From: JACRAO01 sp964490895
Lineage (GTDB): Bacteria; Bdellovibrionota; UBA1018
Length of the DNA stretch: 55,398 nucleotides
Direction: 5' to 3'
NCBI GenBank assembly: GCA_964490895.1
Contig: CAZBEI010000035.1
Coordinates: 1 to 55,398 of the forward strand
This document shows, in pieces, positions 33,544 to 41,075 of this stretch. The notes beneath the pieces were generated by a model, which was not told where the DNA came from, ran no database searches, and was given only the letters and a program-made list of their open reading frames with translations. Made by a program: the position numbers and the translations under genes. Numbering within the stretch: the stretch's first letter is position 1; each line of letters starts with the position of its first letter.

Positions 33544-35022
33544 ATGAGATTTGTAAGGGGATTTCTAGGGGTGAAAATTAAAAGACCGATGTTTTTATGT
33601 ACTTCTTTATTTTTGGCAAGTTGTCTGAGTAGCAATTTGTCGCCAAATGCTTTTAACTCAAAAGAGACCGTAAACTCTGCTGTAAACTCTGAAGATGCCC
33701 AAAACAATTCGCCACCTACAGCAGAAAATGCGGCTCCAAACGCTTGTTCATACTTAAATAAAAACACTCCTCAATTTCAATTCTGCATCCAATGTAAAAA
33801 TTATATTTTAGAGCGCCAGAATACTAATCCCTCTGCTCAATATGACTTCATGGGGTGGCTCAATCAATGCATTTCTCAATCCATAGCTTTTGGCAGCCCC
33901 TCGGGTGATCTTTGTACTATTCAATGCCCTTATGGGAAAACACTCGATGCTAAAAACTGTTCTTGCCAAGATATTATACAGAGGTTTGTTGCCACAGACC
34001 CACACGCTCCCAATATAACCACCTATTGGTCTGCCCAGCAATCTAAGAACGAGGGAACAAACTTATGCACAGCCGAAGTGCCTCTCCGTTTTGAAATTAC
34101 AAATCGTGGTAATACTGACTTTTTTAAAAATAAATATGAAGTCGAAAAAATAGACCCTCTCTGTAGCGATGACATTCTCTCTAACGTCGAAAATCCAAAA
34201 CCTCAGTCTTTAGGACTTGCGACTTCATCCTTCAAAATTTCTACCCGCGGTTTAGCACAATACGAAAAGCTCAATGTCCCACTCCATTGGACACCTGCAC
34301 TGACTCAAACCCTTTCGCACCTTTCTTACAATCAAGCTGATCAAAGTTTTTATGGACCTTTTGCAGGGAAAAATCAATTCGAAGCAGACTTGGGAGAAGC
34401 CGCTGCTGGGCTTTATCTTTTTAAGTTTGAACTCTTTGTTTTTGATGATGTAGATGTGAGTAATAGTAATTTCGAAATGACTCTGAAAGTAAACAATAAT
34501 GATTTGGATGCTTTAGTTTCCACTTTTTCAAATAAAATTCCATTTTATTATGGTCGCACCCGTCGTCCCACCGTTTTTAACTTAGATTATTATGCAAACT
34601 TTGACATCAATCAGCCTGCCTTGCCACCTTATCAGTGCGAAAGGAGAGGAAAACGCCCGCCCGCATGTCCTCCTCCCCCTTCTCCAGCACAGCCTGTGGG
34701 AAAATTTTCTTCTTACTTGGTAACAAAAATTTTTGGGCACGAAGGGATGGGGAAGCCTATAAAAATTATTTTGTCCGGAACAACAACAACAACAACTCGT
34801 TGGGGCATCAATCACCCTGAGATCTTAAGCCACAAGGGACCAAGATGTGCTGTAAACTATTCTGTCACGGATTCGAGCAACCTTACTCAAACTCAAAGTC
34901 TGAATTTTTCACTCAAAACCTACTGCTACCATCAAGACGGTCCCATGAGTGCTGTCCTCGCTCCCCATCCTGATCTAAAATGCGAATGTAGAGCCGAACT
35001 CGATTCAAAAAATAGGGAATAA
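33544..35022 (+). CDS. Cys-containing lipoprotein of unknown function
   Basis: 492 aa. The signal FLCTSLFLASC ends in a lipobox Cys (about residue 26). The mature N-terminal part is Asn/Ser-rich, followed by Cys-dense segments (FQFCIQCKNY; LCTIQCPYGKTLDAKNCSC) that look EGF- or disulfide-knot-like. A central globular part follows, then CECRAEL near the end. A Pro-Pro-rich tract and a run of six Thr, encoded by an ACA repeat near 34780-34797, lie near residue 415. I do not recognise the family. AAGGCG precedes the ATG by a few bases. The subtilisin gene follows 69 bp downstream in the same direction. Confidence 0.7.
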   Translation: MRFVRGFLGVKIKRPMFLCTSLFLASCLSSNLSPNAFNSKETVNSAVNSEDAQNNSPPTAENAAPNACSYLNKNTPQFQFCIQCKNYILERQNTNPSAQYDFMGWLNQCISQSIAFGSPSGDLCTIQCPYGKTLDAKNCSCQDIIQRFVATDPHAPNITTYWSAQQSKNEGTNLCTAEVPLRFEITNRGNTDFFKNKYEVEKIDPLCSDDILSNVENPKPQSLGLATSSFKISTRGLAQYEKLNVPLHWTPALTQTLSHLSYNQADQSFYGPFAGKNQFEADLGEAAAGLYLFKFELFVFDDVDVSNSNFEMTLKVNNNDLDALVSTFSNKIPFYYGRTRRPTVFNLDYYANFDINQPALPPYQCERRGKRPPACPPPPSPAQPVGKFSSYLVTKIFGHEGMGKPIKIILSGTTTTTTRWGINHPEILSHKGPRCAVNYSVTDSSNLTQTQSLNFSLKTYCYHQDGPMSAVLAPHPDLKCECRAELDSKNRE

Positions 35023-35034
35023 AAAACAACGCGG

Positions 35035-35079
35035 CCCGTCTTTCGGTCTTGCACAAATCTGCTACGATTCCAAGACGGG
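35035..35079 (+). promoter_or_regulatory. Long-loop inverted repeat covering the subtilisin ribosome site
   Basis: CCCGTCTT (35035-35042) can pair perfectly with AAGACGGG (35072-35079). The right arm adjoins GGGGGGAT, the only candidate ribosome site for the protease starting at 35092. Folding could hide that site. It might equally be a terminator for the preceding gene. The loop is 29 nt. Confidence 0.3.
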
Positions 35080-35091
35080 GGGATCACAATC

Positions 35092-37152
35092 ATGAAAATT
35101 TTATCCTTGATCGGAATTTGCTTTTTTACAATGCCCAGTTTTGCCGGAGAATGGCTCCATTTGAAGGTTGGAAAAATTCAGCTCCAAAGTTATCCTGGAA
35201 CAGCTCTCAATAATTCAGAAAATTTTGTCATTCAGTTTTCGCACTCCATTTCCAGCCAAGAACAAAATACTCTCAAAAATCAAGGCATTGAAATTCATGG
35301 CTACATCCCTGACGACGCCCTGCTCGTACATGCCAATGCTTCTCAAATCGCAGAAGCCAGAATCACCTTGAGTTCTATCAAAGCGGTGAGTCCTTATATC
35401 TCAGAGTGGAAAGTGGATTCAGAGCTTTTTCAAAAAAAGCCTGGAGAAGAGTCTTCGAAAGAGCTTTTTCATATTCGGACCTTATCCAAAGGGAGCGACG
35501 TCGAAGTAAAATATTTATTAGAGAAAATACCCGGTGTAAAAATCATAAACTTTAGCAACCGTTCCATTGCAATAGAAGCACCCACTTACCAACTTCAAGA
35601 AATTTCACAGCTCGAGGGGATCGAATGGATTCAAAAACTCCCTCTTTTCGAAACTTTCGTGTATCCCATAACAGAAGTAAAAAAAGACGACCCTGCACCT
35701 TATACAGGATATGAGTCGGGCACAAAACTCATGGGATTTGATAAAGCTTATGAGCTTGGAATAGACGGCCACGGACAAACAGTAGCCGTAGCTGACACAG
35801 GCGCTGACACAGGAGATTTAGGCACACTCCACCCTGATTTAGCTCAAATCAACAGGGGCTACCCCATGGGGCCTTGGAATACCTCCTGGGCTGATCCGAT
35901 GGGACACGGCACCCATGTTTCTGGTTCCATTGTTGGAAACGGAAAATCCTCGGATGGAAAAATCCGTGGAGGGGCCTTCAAAGCAAACCTCATTATGGAG
36001 GGAATGTGGAACAGCGTCATCAATAACCTGATTATTGAGCCTGATTTTAATAAACTCATGGGAACTCCCCATAACCAAGGGGCTAAAATCCACTCTAATT
36101 CATGGGGTTCTGCAGCGAATCTTGGAGCTTATGACAGCTTTGCCGCTAAAGCAGACGAAGTCATGTGGAATAACCCTGACCTTTTAGTTGTCTTTGCAGC
36201 CGGAAACAATGGAGCAGATTTGGACAAAAATGGAGTAGTGGATTTGGGTTCGATTTCCAGTCCTGGAACTGCAAAAAATATTTTGACTGTCGGAGCCTCA
36301 GAAAATCTCCTTGAAAAAGGAGGCATTCAAAAACGCCACTGTGACCTCAAAGAAGGACAGACAAAATGGGGAATGGAACCTCTTTGCAGTGATACGCTTT
36401 CCAATAATCCTAACGGAATTGCAGCATTTAGTTCGCGTGGTCCCACAAAAGATGGGCGCATCAAGCCTGATATTGTCGCACCTGGAACCAATATTGTGAG
36501 CACACGCTCCAAGCATCCGAACGCCCAACTCCTTTGGGGTGCCTATGACGCCAACTATGTCTACGCAGGCGGAACTTCTATGGCCACTCCACTCACGGCA
36601 GGAGCAGCTGCTGTGACGAGAGAATTTATTGTAGAAAAATTGGGTGTGGTAAGCCCCTCAGCCGCTCTTATAAAAGCCCTCCTCCTCCACACTGCGCAAG
36701 ATCTCTACCCAGGACAATATGGCGAAGGAGCTACACAAGAAATTTCTAAAGTCAGGCCCAACTTTCAAGAAGGCTATGGAAGAGTGAACTTAGAAAATCT
36801 AGTCCGTTTAGATACAAAAACTATCGTTCTAGATAACACTTTAGGTGTGGGAGTTTCAGAAGAGTCACACACCCCAATTGAGCTACTCGAGGGAGAAAAC
36901 TTACGTGCCACTCTTGTCTACACAGATGCTCCCGCAGTGGTTTCGGTTCAAAAAGCTCTGGTCAATGATATTGACCTTGTCATCTTAGGACCTACACAAA
37001 CCTACCAACTTGCCGATCGAGTAAATAATACGGAGATGTTAGAACTAAAAAACTTGGCTGCAGGCCAGTATACGATCGTCGTCAAGGGCATCAATATACC
37101 GCAGGGCAAAAATGGAAAACAACCCTACGCTTTAGTGGTGAGTCGGTTTTAA
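35092..37152 (+). CDS. Secreted subtilisin-family (S8) serine protease
   Basis: 686 aa. Signal peptide ILSLIGICFFTMPSFA (about 1-18) and a long pro-region (20-200) come first. The S8 triad is complete: Asp235 in VAVADTGADTGD, His272 in GHGTHVSGSIVG and Ser496 in GGTSMATPLTAGAA; the oxyanion Asn is in FAAGNNGAD. After the catalytic domain comes a beta-rich C-terminal part (about 575-686; DIDLVILGPTQTY, GQYTIVVKGINIPQG), as in P/PPC-like domains. It is probably exported to the outside or periplasm and self-activated. The end overlaps the convergent PAP2 gene by 21 bases. Confidence 0.93.
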   Translation: MKILSLIGICFFTMPSFAGEWLHLKVGKIQLQSYPGTALNNSENFVIQFSHSISSQEQNTLKNQGIEIHGYIPDDALLVHANASQIAEARITLSSIKAVSPYISEWKVDSELFQKKPGEESSKELFHIRTLSKGSDVEVKYLLEKIPGVKIINFSNRSIAIEAPTYQLQEISQLEGIEWIQKLPLFETFVYPITEVKKDDPAPYTGYESGTKLMGFDKAYELGIDGHGQTVAVADTGADTGDLGTLHPDLAQINRGYPMGPWNTSWADPMGHGTHVSGSIVGNGKSSDGKIRGGAFKANLIMEGMWNSVINNLIIEPDFNKLMGTPHNQGAKIHSNSWGSAANLGAYDSFAAKADEVMWNNPDLLVVFAAGNNGADLDKNGVVDLGSISSPGTAKNILTVGASENLLEKGGIQKRHCDLKEGQTKWGMEPLCSDTLSNNPNGIAAFSSRGPTKDGRIKPDIVAPGTNIVSTRSKHPNAQLLWGAYDANYVYAGGTSMATPLTAGAAAVTREFIVEKLGVVSPSAALIKALLLHTAQDLYPGQYGEGATQEISKVRPNFQEGYGRVNLENLVRLDTKTIVLDNTLGVGVSEESHTPIELLEGENLRATLVYTDAPAVVSVQKALVNDIDLVILGPTQTYQLADRVNNTEMLELKNLAAGQYTIVVKGINIPQGKNGKQPYALVVSRF

Positions 37153-37737
37153 GTCCACCCCCCACCAACAAAACCACGCCAAGACCACGCCTCCCACTAC
37201 ATCTAAAAGGCCATGCTGTTTTGTCGTGAGGGTAGTCAAAATGATAGCCCCACCCCAAAGACTCATCCAAAATAGCCCCTTGGGTTTTTCGTAAAAAAGG
37301 GGGATCAGGCCTATTGCAACCCAAAAAACATGGAGAGAGGGGAAACAATTTACAGGTCGATCAAAAAAATAAATAAGTTGAAATAACCAATGAGAAGTAA
37401 GATTAAGCTCGGGAATAGTCCTCCCAACCGTCGTAGGGAAAAAAAAGAATATAAGATAAGAAATAAAACTCCCAAGTCCAGCGGCATAAAAAAAACGGGA
37501 ATAAACAGATTTTTTTTTGATAAAAGCCACCACTGCCATCATAAAAAAAAGATGGGTAGAATAAATCCAAATACTCCAAGCTATAAAAGGAATCAAACGA
37601 TCTACCCAAAACACGGGCAGCAGAAAAGCTTCTCCAAGATGGAAATGATTGCTCAAAAGATAAAGCCCACTATAAAAAACAAAACTTAAGACAAAACTCT
37701 TCCATTTGAGCTCAATTGGAATTTGTTTGAAGTGCAT
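37132..37737 (-). CDS. PAP2-superfamily membrane protein (AUR1/PAP2_3-like)
   Basis: 201 aa with about six membrane helices. Phosphatase motif II is RPVNCFPSLHVFW and motif III is TKQHGLLDVVGG, where His and Asp are spaced as in PAP2 enzymes. The Leu in PSLH and the KQHxxxD form match the PAP2_3 branch that includes inositol-phosphoceramide synthases more than the PSGH form. It is likely a lipid phosphatase or phospho-head-group transferase in the inner membrane. It follows the RDD gene without a gap, so gmhA-RDD-PAP2 form an operon. Confidence 0.82.
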   Translation of the reverse strand: MHFKQIPIELKWKSFVLSFVFYSGLYLLSNHFHLGEAFLLPVFWVDRLIPFIAWSIWIYSTHLFFMMAVVAFIKKKSVYSRFFYAAGLGSFISYLIFFFFPTTVGRTIPELNLTSHWLFQLIYFFDRPVNCFPSLHVFWVAIGLIPLFYEKPKGLFWMSLWGGAIILTTLTTKQHGLLDVVGGVVLAWFCWWGVDLKPTHH

Positions 37738-38184
37738 TTATTTTCCCAAAACGACTTCGGTATCTCCCATCACATCACCTAGGCGGTGCCCGCCTGCCAT
37801 TTTGTACATCAAGTAAATCTCTATCGCCATCAAAGGCACTCCTAAAATGGCTAAAATAAACCAACCCCATATCGGAATGATAGAAAAAAAAGTCGCCACC
37901 CCCACGGGGAGATTTCGGAGAGCAGACTCTCGATAAGTGGGTGGCCTTTTTTGCAATCGATGGATCACTTTTAGACCCATGATTTTTTTTCCAACACTTT
38001 GTCCATGAAAGGGACCCCAGTTCACCCCATCTGCAAAAAGACTATAGAAAAACCCTATGAGGGGGCCCAGGGGATACGGACATACAATCGCTATGAACAT
38101 GACCACAGATAAATCCATAACTTTAGCGATGATTCGATTGGACAGATGGACCTTAGAAACCTCTGTATTAAGTACTAAAAACAT
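37738..38184 (-). CDS. RDD-family membrane protein
   Basis: 148 aa. The RDD pattern is visible as LSNRIIAKVMDLSVVMF (Arg and Asp in the first helix) and HGQSVGKKIMGLKVIHR, with helices about 22-50 and 90-125. The protein family's role is not settled; some members act in ion transport. It starts 2 bp after the gmhA stop and ends directly at the PAP2 start, so all three are co-transcribed. Confidence 0.85.
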   Translation of the reverse strand: MFLVLNTEVSKVHLSNRIIAKVMDLSVVMFIAIVCPYPLGPLIGFFYSLFADGVNWGPFHGQSVGKKIMGLKVIHRLQKRPPTYRESALRNLPVGVATFFSIIPIWGWFILAILGVPLMAIEIYLMYKMAGGHRLGDVMGDTEVVLGK

Positions 38185-38186
38185 TT

Positions 38187-38777
38187 TTATGCTTTCTCTA
38201 ATCCAAGAAAAAAACGATCCATCAAATCCACCATACTATGGACAGCAAAAATATGGGCTTCCTGAATTCGACTCGAGTTCTTGCCAAGACGAGCACATAA
38301 AAACAAGTCACAAAGCTCTTTGAGCTTTCCACCGCTCCCACCCGACAGACCCACAACTTTGCTTCCAATTCTTCGAGCCTCCTCCACGGCTAAGAGAACA
38401 TTCTTGCTATTTCCTGAGGTGGAAATTGCTAAGACAACATCTCCCTTGCGGGCCAAGGCCTGAATTTGTTTAAAAAAAACAAATTCGTAGCCATAATCAT
38501 TTCCCACTGCTGTGAGAGTAGAACTATCGGTGGTAAGAGCAATGGCTGGGATGGGCCTTCGCTCAATCAACATCCGCCCAATCATTTCTGCTGCCATGTG
38601 CTGAGCATCTGCGGCAGAGCCCCCATTGCCTAAAATGAGGATTTTTCCTCCAGCTACAATGCTCTCGCCCATCATCTTAGCTGCTCGAATAAGGGCTTCA
38701 GAATTTTCTTGAAAAAAATTTTCTTTAATTGACAAAGATTCACGAAATGTTTCAAATAGGTATTCTTTTGGATTCAT
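38187..38777 (-). CDS. gmhA: Sedoheptulose-7-phosphate isomerase (phosphoheptose isomerase)
   Basis: 196 aa from ATG 38777; a TTG at 38804 would overlap trxA and is rejected. SIS-domain motifs are ILILGNGGSAADAQHMAAEM, IALTTDSSTLTAVGND and VLAISTSGNSKNVLLAVEEA. The C-terminal IQEAHIFAVHSMVDLMD holds the zinc/active-site His residues of GmhA. It isomerises sedoheptulose 7-phosphate to heptose 7-phosphate, the first step to ADP-heptose; hldA and a heptosyltransferase lie at 15501-17641. Its start codon is only 14 bp from the divergent trxA start. Confidence 0.93.
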   Translation of the reverse strand: MNPKEYLFETFRESLSIKENFFQENSEALIRAAKMMGESIVAGGKILILGNGGSAADAQHMAAEMIGRMLIERRPIPAIALTTDSSTLTAVGNDYGYEFVFFKQIQALARKGDVVLAISTSGNSKNVLLAVEEARRIGSKVVGLSGGSGGKLKELCDLFLCARLGKNSSRIQEAHIFAVHSMVDLMDRFFLGLEKA

Positions 38778-38791
38778 AGGGAGAACATACC

Positions 38792-39127
38792 ATGGCGCAG
38801 TCAAAAAATGTCTTAGAAGTTTCGGATTCTGACTTCGAAAATGCTGTACTTAAGTCTACCCAAGTCTCCTTAGTGGATTTTTGGGCAGAATGGTGTGGTC
38901 CCTGCAAAATGCTAGCCCCCACCATAGAGGCTATAGCAGACGAATATGCTGGAAAAATTAAAGTCTATAAAATGAATGTCGATTCAAACCCGAATACACC
39001 GAGCCTTTATCATGTTCGTGGGATCCCCACAGTAATACTATTCAAAAAAGGTCAGGCAATAGAACAGCTTGTCGGGAATCAGCCTAAAGACACTTTTGAC
39101 GAAGCCATTAAAAAGCATTTGAAATAG
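38792..39127 (+). CDS. trxA: Thioredoxin
   Basis: 111 aa. The redox motif WCGPC is complete (Cys35, Cys38 in FWAEWCGPCKML), and the cis-Pro loop RGIPTVILFKKGQ is present. No signal peptide, so cytoplasmic disulfide reduction is expected. GGGAGA lies about 8 nt before the ATG. Its promoter would have to lie within or over the divergent gmhA gene, because the two starts are so close. Confidence 0.96.
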   Translation: MAQSKNVLEVSDSDFENAVLKSTQVSLVDFWAEWCGPCKMLAPTIEAIADEYAGKIKVYKMNVDSNPNTPSLYHVRGIPTVILFKKGQAIEQLVGNQPKDTFDEAIKKHLK

Positions 39128-39157
39128 TTGACCAGGCCTTTGGAAAAGAGGTATCCT

Positions 39158-39218
39158 TAAACCTAAGAGGTTTATCTAAAAACCCAGAGGGTTTTGGCTC
39201 CATAATCCCGAAGGGATT
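39158..39218 (+). repeat. Three tandem short hairpins upstream of the second TolQ operon
   Basis: Three perfect stems with 3-nt loops follow one another: TAAACCT-AAG-AGGTTTA (39158-39174), AAAACCC-AGA-GGGTTTT (39179-39195) and AATCCC-GAA-GGGATT (39204-39218). Centres are 21 and 24 bp apart. Copies 2 and 3 also share a TTTG..CTCCA tail. At the fourth stem position A-T in copy 2 is replaced by T-A in copy 3, a pair-preserving change. They lie between trxA and the 39245 gene. Terminator, RNA-stability element or repeat family are all possible. Confidence 0.6.
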
Positions 39219-39244
39219 TGACTCCAAGGAAAGGAAGATAGCTC

Positions 39245-39934
39245 ATGGAAACACAGAGCTTTGTCGAAGCACAAAGTTTTATTGCAGGATTTATCAAAGA
39301 TTTTCAAGGGGATGGAAAATGGGCACTCATACCCATTTTAATCACTTTGGCAATTTCAATTGCGATTTCATTCGAACGCTTTATTCGGCTTTTTTTGCAG
39401 TACAACACGGATGGCGCTTCATTCATGTTCGAAATCCAAAAATACATCTTGGCCAATGACCTAGATGGAGCCATCAGAGTTTGTAACGGAGCAGGACAAG
39501 CCGCGCTCCCTAAAGTCATGAAATCCGGCCTCCAAAGGGCCTCGCGTGACGAAACGCAAATTCAAAATGCAATCGACGCCTCGAGCCTAGAAGTTATTCC
39601 AAAACTCGAACGCAGGCTCCCCAACCTCGCCCTCATCGCCAACATTGCAACTCTCCTTGGGCTCTTGGGTACCATCATGGGACTCATCAAATCATTCGCA
39701 GCCGTGGGACTTGGAGATCCTGCCCAGCGCCAAGCGATTTTAGCCATGGGTATTGCCGAAGCCATGAACGCCACTGCACTTGGACTCTTTACTGCCATTT
39801 TTACAATGATCGCGCACACGCTCTTAACCAATCGTGCGACAAAAATCTTAGAAGAGATCGACGAATTTGGAGTCAAACTCATGGATTTGCTCTCAGCCAG
39901 AAAGTATCGCCACTCTTCTGAGAAAGCTGATTAA
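39245..39934 (+). CDS. TolQ/ExbB/MotA-family proton channel subunit, second copy
   Basis: 229 aa with three membrane segments (about 27-45, 130-152 and 170-195). The core is LALIANIATLLGLLGTIMGL and GIAEAMNATALGLFTAIFTM, closely similar to the paralogue at 1901-2542 (LALIANVSTLLGLFGTITGL). A ribosome site (AAGGAAAGG) precedes the ATG by about 10 nt. Two ExbD-like genes follow, but no TPR or TonB-like gene, so its output partners must be encoded elsewhere. It may be the AglR/TolQ subunit of a motor sharing periplasmic parts with the first operon. Confidence 0.9.
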   Translation: METQSFVEAQSFIAGFIKDFQGDGKWALIPILITLAISIAISFERFIRLFLQYNTDGASFMFEIQKYILANDLDGAIRVCNGAGQAALPKVMKSGLQRASRDETQIQNAIDASSLEVIPKLERRLPNLALIANIATLLGLLGTIMGLIKSFAAVGLGDPAQRQAILAMGIAEAMNATALGLFTAIFTMIAHTLLTNRATKILEEIDEFGVKLMDLLSARKYRHSSEKAD

Positions 39935-39948
39935 GGAGGGCCCGAGGC

Positions 39949-40494
39949 GTGTTTAAACGACCCAGCTCCCGCAGACGAAGATTTAGCCAGCAGATTTTTT
40001 TAAACCTCGTACCGATCTTAGACACGATGGTCTGCCTCATTGGTTTTTTACTTTATACGATGAGTTTTTTGATCCTCGTTTCGATCGAGTCTCCCTTCCC
40101 TATCATTAATCCCGCAGACAATGCTAAAAAACTTTTAGAAAGACCCCTCCAATTAACGGTCTCTTTGAGAGAAAACGAGGCTGAAATCTGGAGTCCTTTT
40201 GGAAAAATCACACCCAAGAAAATCCCCAACCTCCTCCCAGGTCAGCCCGACATCAAAGGGATCCACAATGGGCTTTTGGAAGTGAAACAAAAATTTGTAC
40301 AAGAAACAAAAGTGGTCTTGAGTCCATTTCCAGGCGCAACCTACGATATTTTGATTGTCACCATGGACGCGATGCGATTGCTCGAAGCGACCGATCCTCC
40401 ACTTTTTGCAAAAAACCCCAAAACAGGGGTGGAAGAACAGCTGAAATTTTTATTTCCAGAAATTGTTTTTGGAAATTTGTTAGGAGACAGCTAA
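39949..40494 (+). CDS. ExbD/TolR-family subunit, NLVPI-type, second copy
   Basis: 181 aa read from GTG at 39949 with GGAGGG 8 nt upstream. A very basic N-terminus (RPSSRRRRF) leads into the membrane helix with the proton-carrying Asp25 in LNLVPILDTMVCLIGFLL. The periplasmic part has PFGKITPKKIPNLLPGQPD and a typical ExbD ending. It pairs with the next gene, which is of the other ExbD type, as in the first operon. Confidence 0.85.
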   Translation: MFKRPSSRRRRFSQQIFLNLVPILDTMVCLIGFLLYTMSFLILVSIESPFPIINPADNAKKLLERPLQLTVSLRENEAEIWSPFGKITPKKIPNLLPGQPDIKGIHNGLLEVKQKFVQETKVVLSPFPGATYDILIVTMDAMRLLEATDPPLFAKNPKTGVEEQLKFLFPEIVFGNLLGDS

Positions 40495-40496
40495 GA

Positions 40497-41072
40497 ATGG
40501 CATTTTACCGCTCCATCAGAGCCAGACGTGCACCCCGAAGGCTCTCCTATGCTTTCGACCTTCAGCTCACAAGCATGATGGATATTTTAGTCATTATTGT
40601 TATTTTTCTGCTCAAAAGCTATTCTGTGAGTACCAATTCTTTTAGCACTGTTCCTGGCATCAAACTCCCCTATTCCGTATCACCCGATGTTCCTCCAGAC
40701 AGTCTCCAAGTCATTGTCACCCCCGAAGGACTCACGTTCGAAAATAACCGTATTATAGATTTTGTCCAAACAGCAGAGGCCACAGGCAGTAGCGAAGGAA
40801 CTTATTCTTTTAAGAAAACAGATTTAGACGAGGGCGGGCGCAGAATTGTGCCTCTCTATGACGCTCTTATCAAAGCACGCGAAAAATCAGAGCTCTTGCG
40901 AGCCAAATCTCAAGCCAGAGACGCCAAGGGAAATCCGCTGCCTTTCGAGGGGTTCTTGGCCATCCAAGCCGACAAAAGAGTTCAGTACGACACCGTCCGT
41001 CGGATCATGTACACAGCGGCTACAGCTGGGTATAAAATTTTTAGATTTTTGGCACTTAAGCGGGAGATTTGA
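40497..41072 (+). CDS. ExbD/TolR-family subunit, LQLTxMxD-type, second copy
   Basis: 191 aa with the helix at about residues 24-42 and the conserved Asp29 in LQLTSMMDILVIIVIFLL. The closing part FLAIQADKRVQYDTVRRIMY and AATAGYKIFRFLAL follows the ExbD/TolR C-terminal pattern well. It begins 2 bp after the preceding gene, with AGGAGAC upstream. It ends 3 bp before the stop of the convergent unknown gene, leaving no room for a terminator between them. Confidence 0.87.
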   Translation: MAFYRSIRARRAPRRLSYAFDLQLTSMMDILVIIVIFLLKSYSVSTNSFSTVPGIKLPYSVSPDVPPDSLQVIVTPEGLTFENNRIIDFVQTAEATGSSEGTYSFKKTDLDEGGRRIVPLYDALIKAREKSELLRAKSQARDAKGNPLPFEGFLAIQADKRVQYDTVRRIMYTAATAGYKIFRFLALKREI

Positions 41073-41075
41073 GCG

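Noticed and set aside
34780..34797. Triplet ACA repeat in the 33544 lipoprotein gene as a phase-variation site
   Set aside because: Changes in triplet number would not shift the frame, and six units are few; it is noted only as a Thr run.
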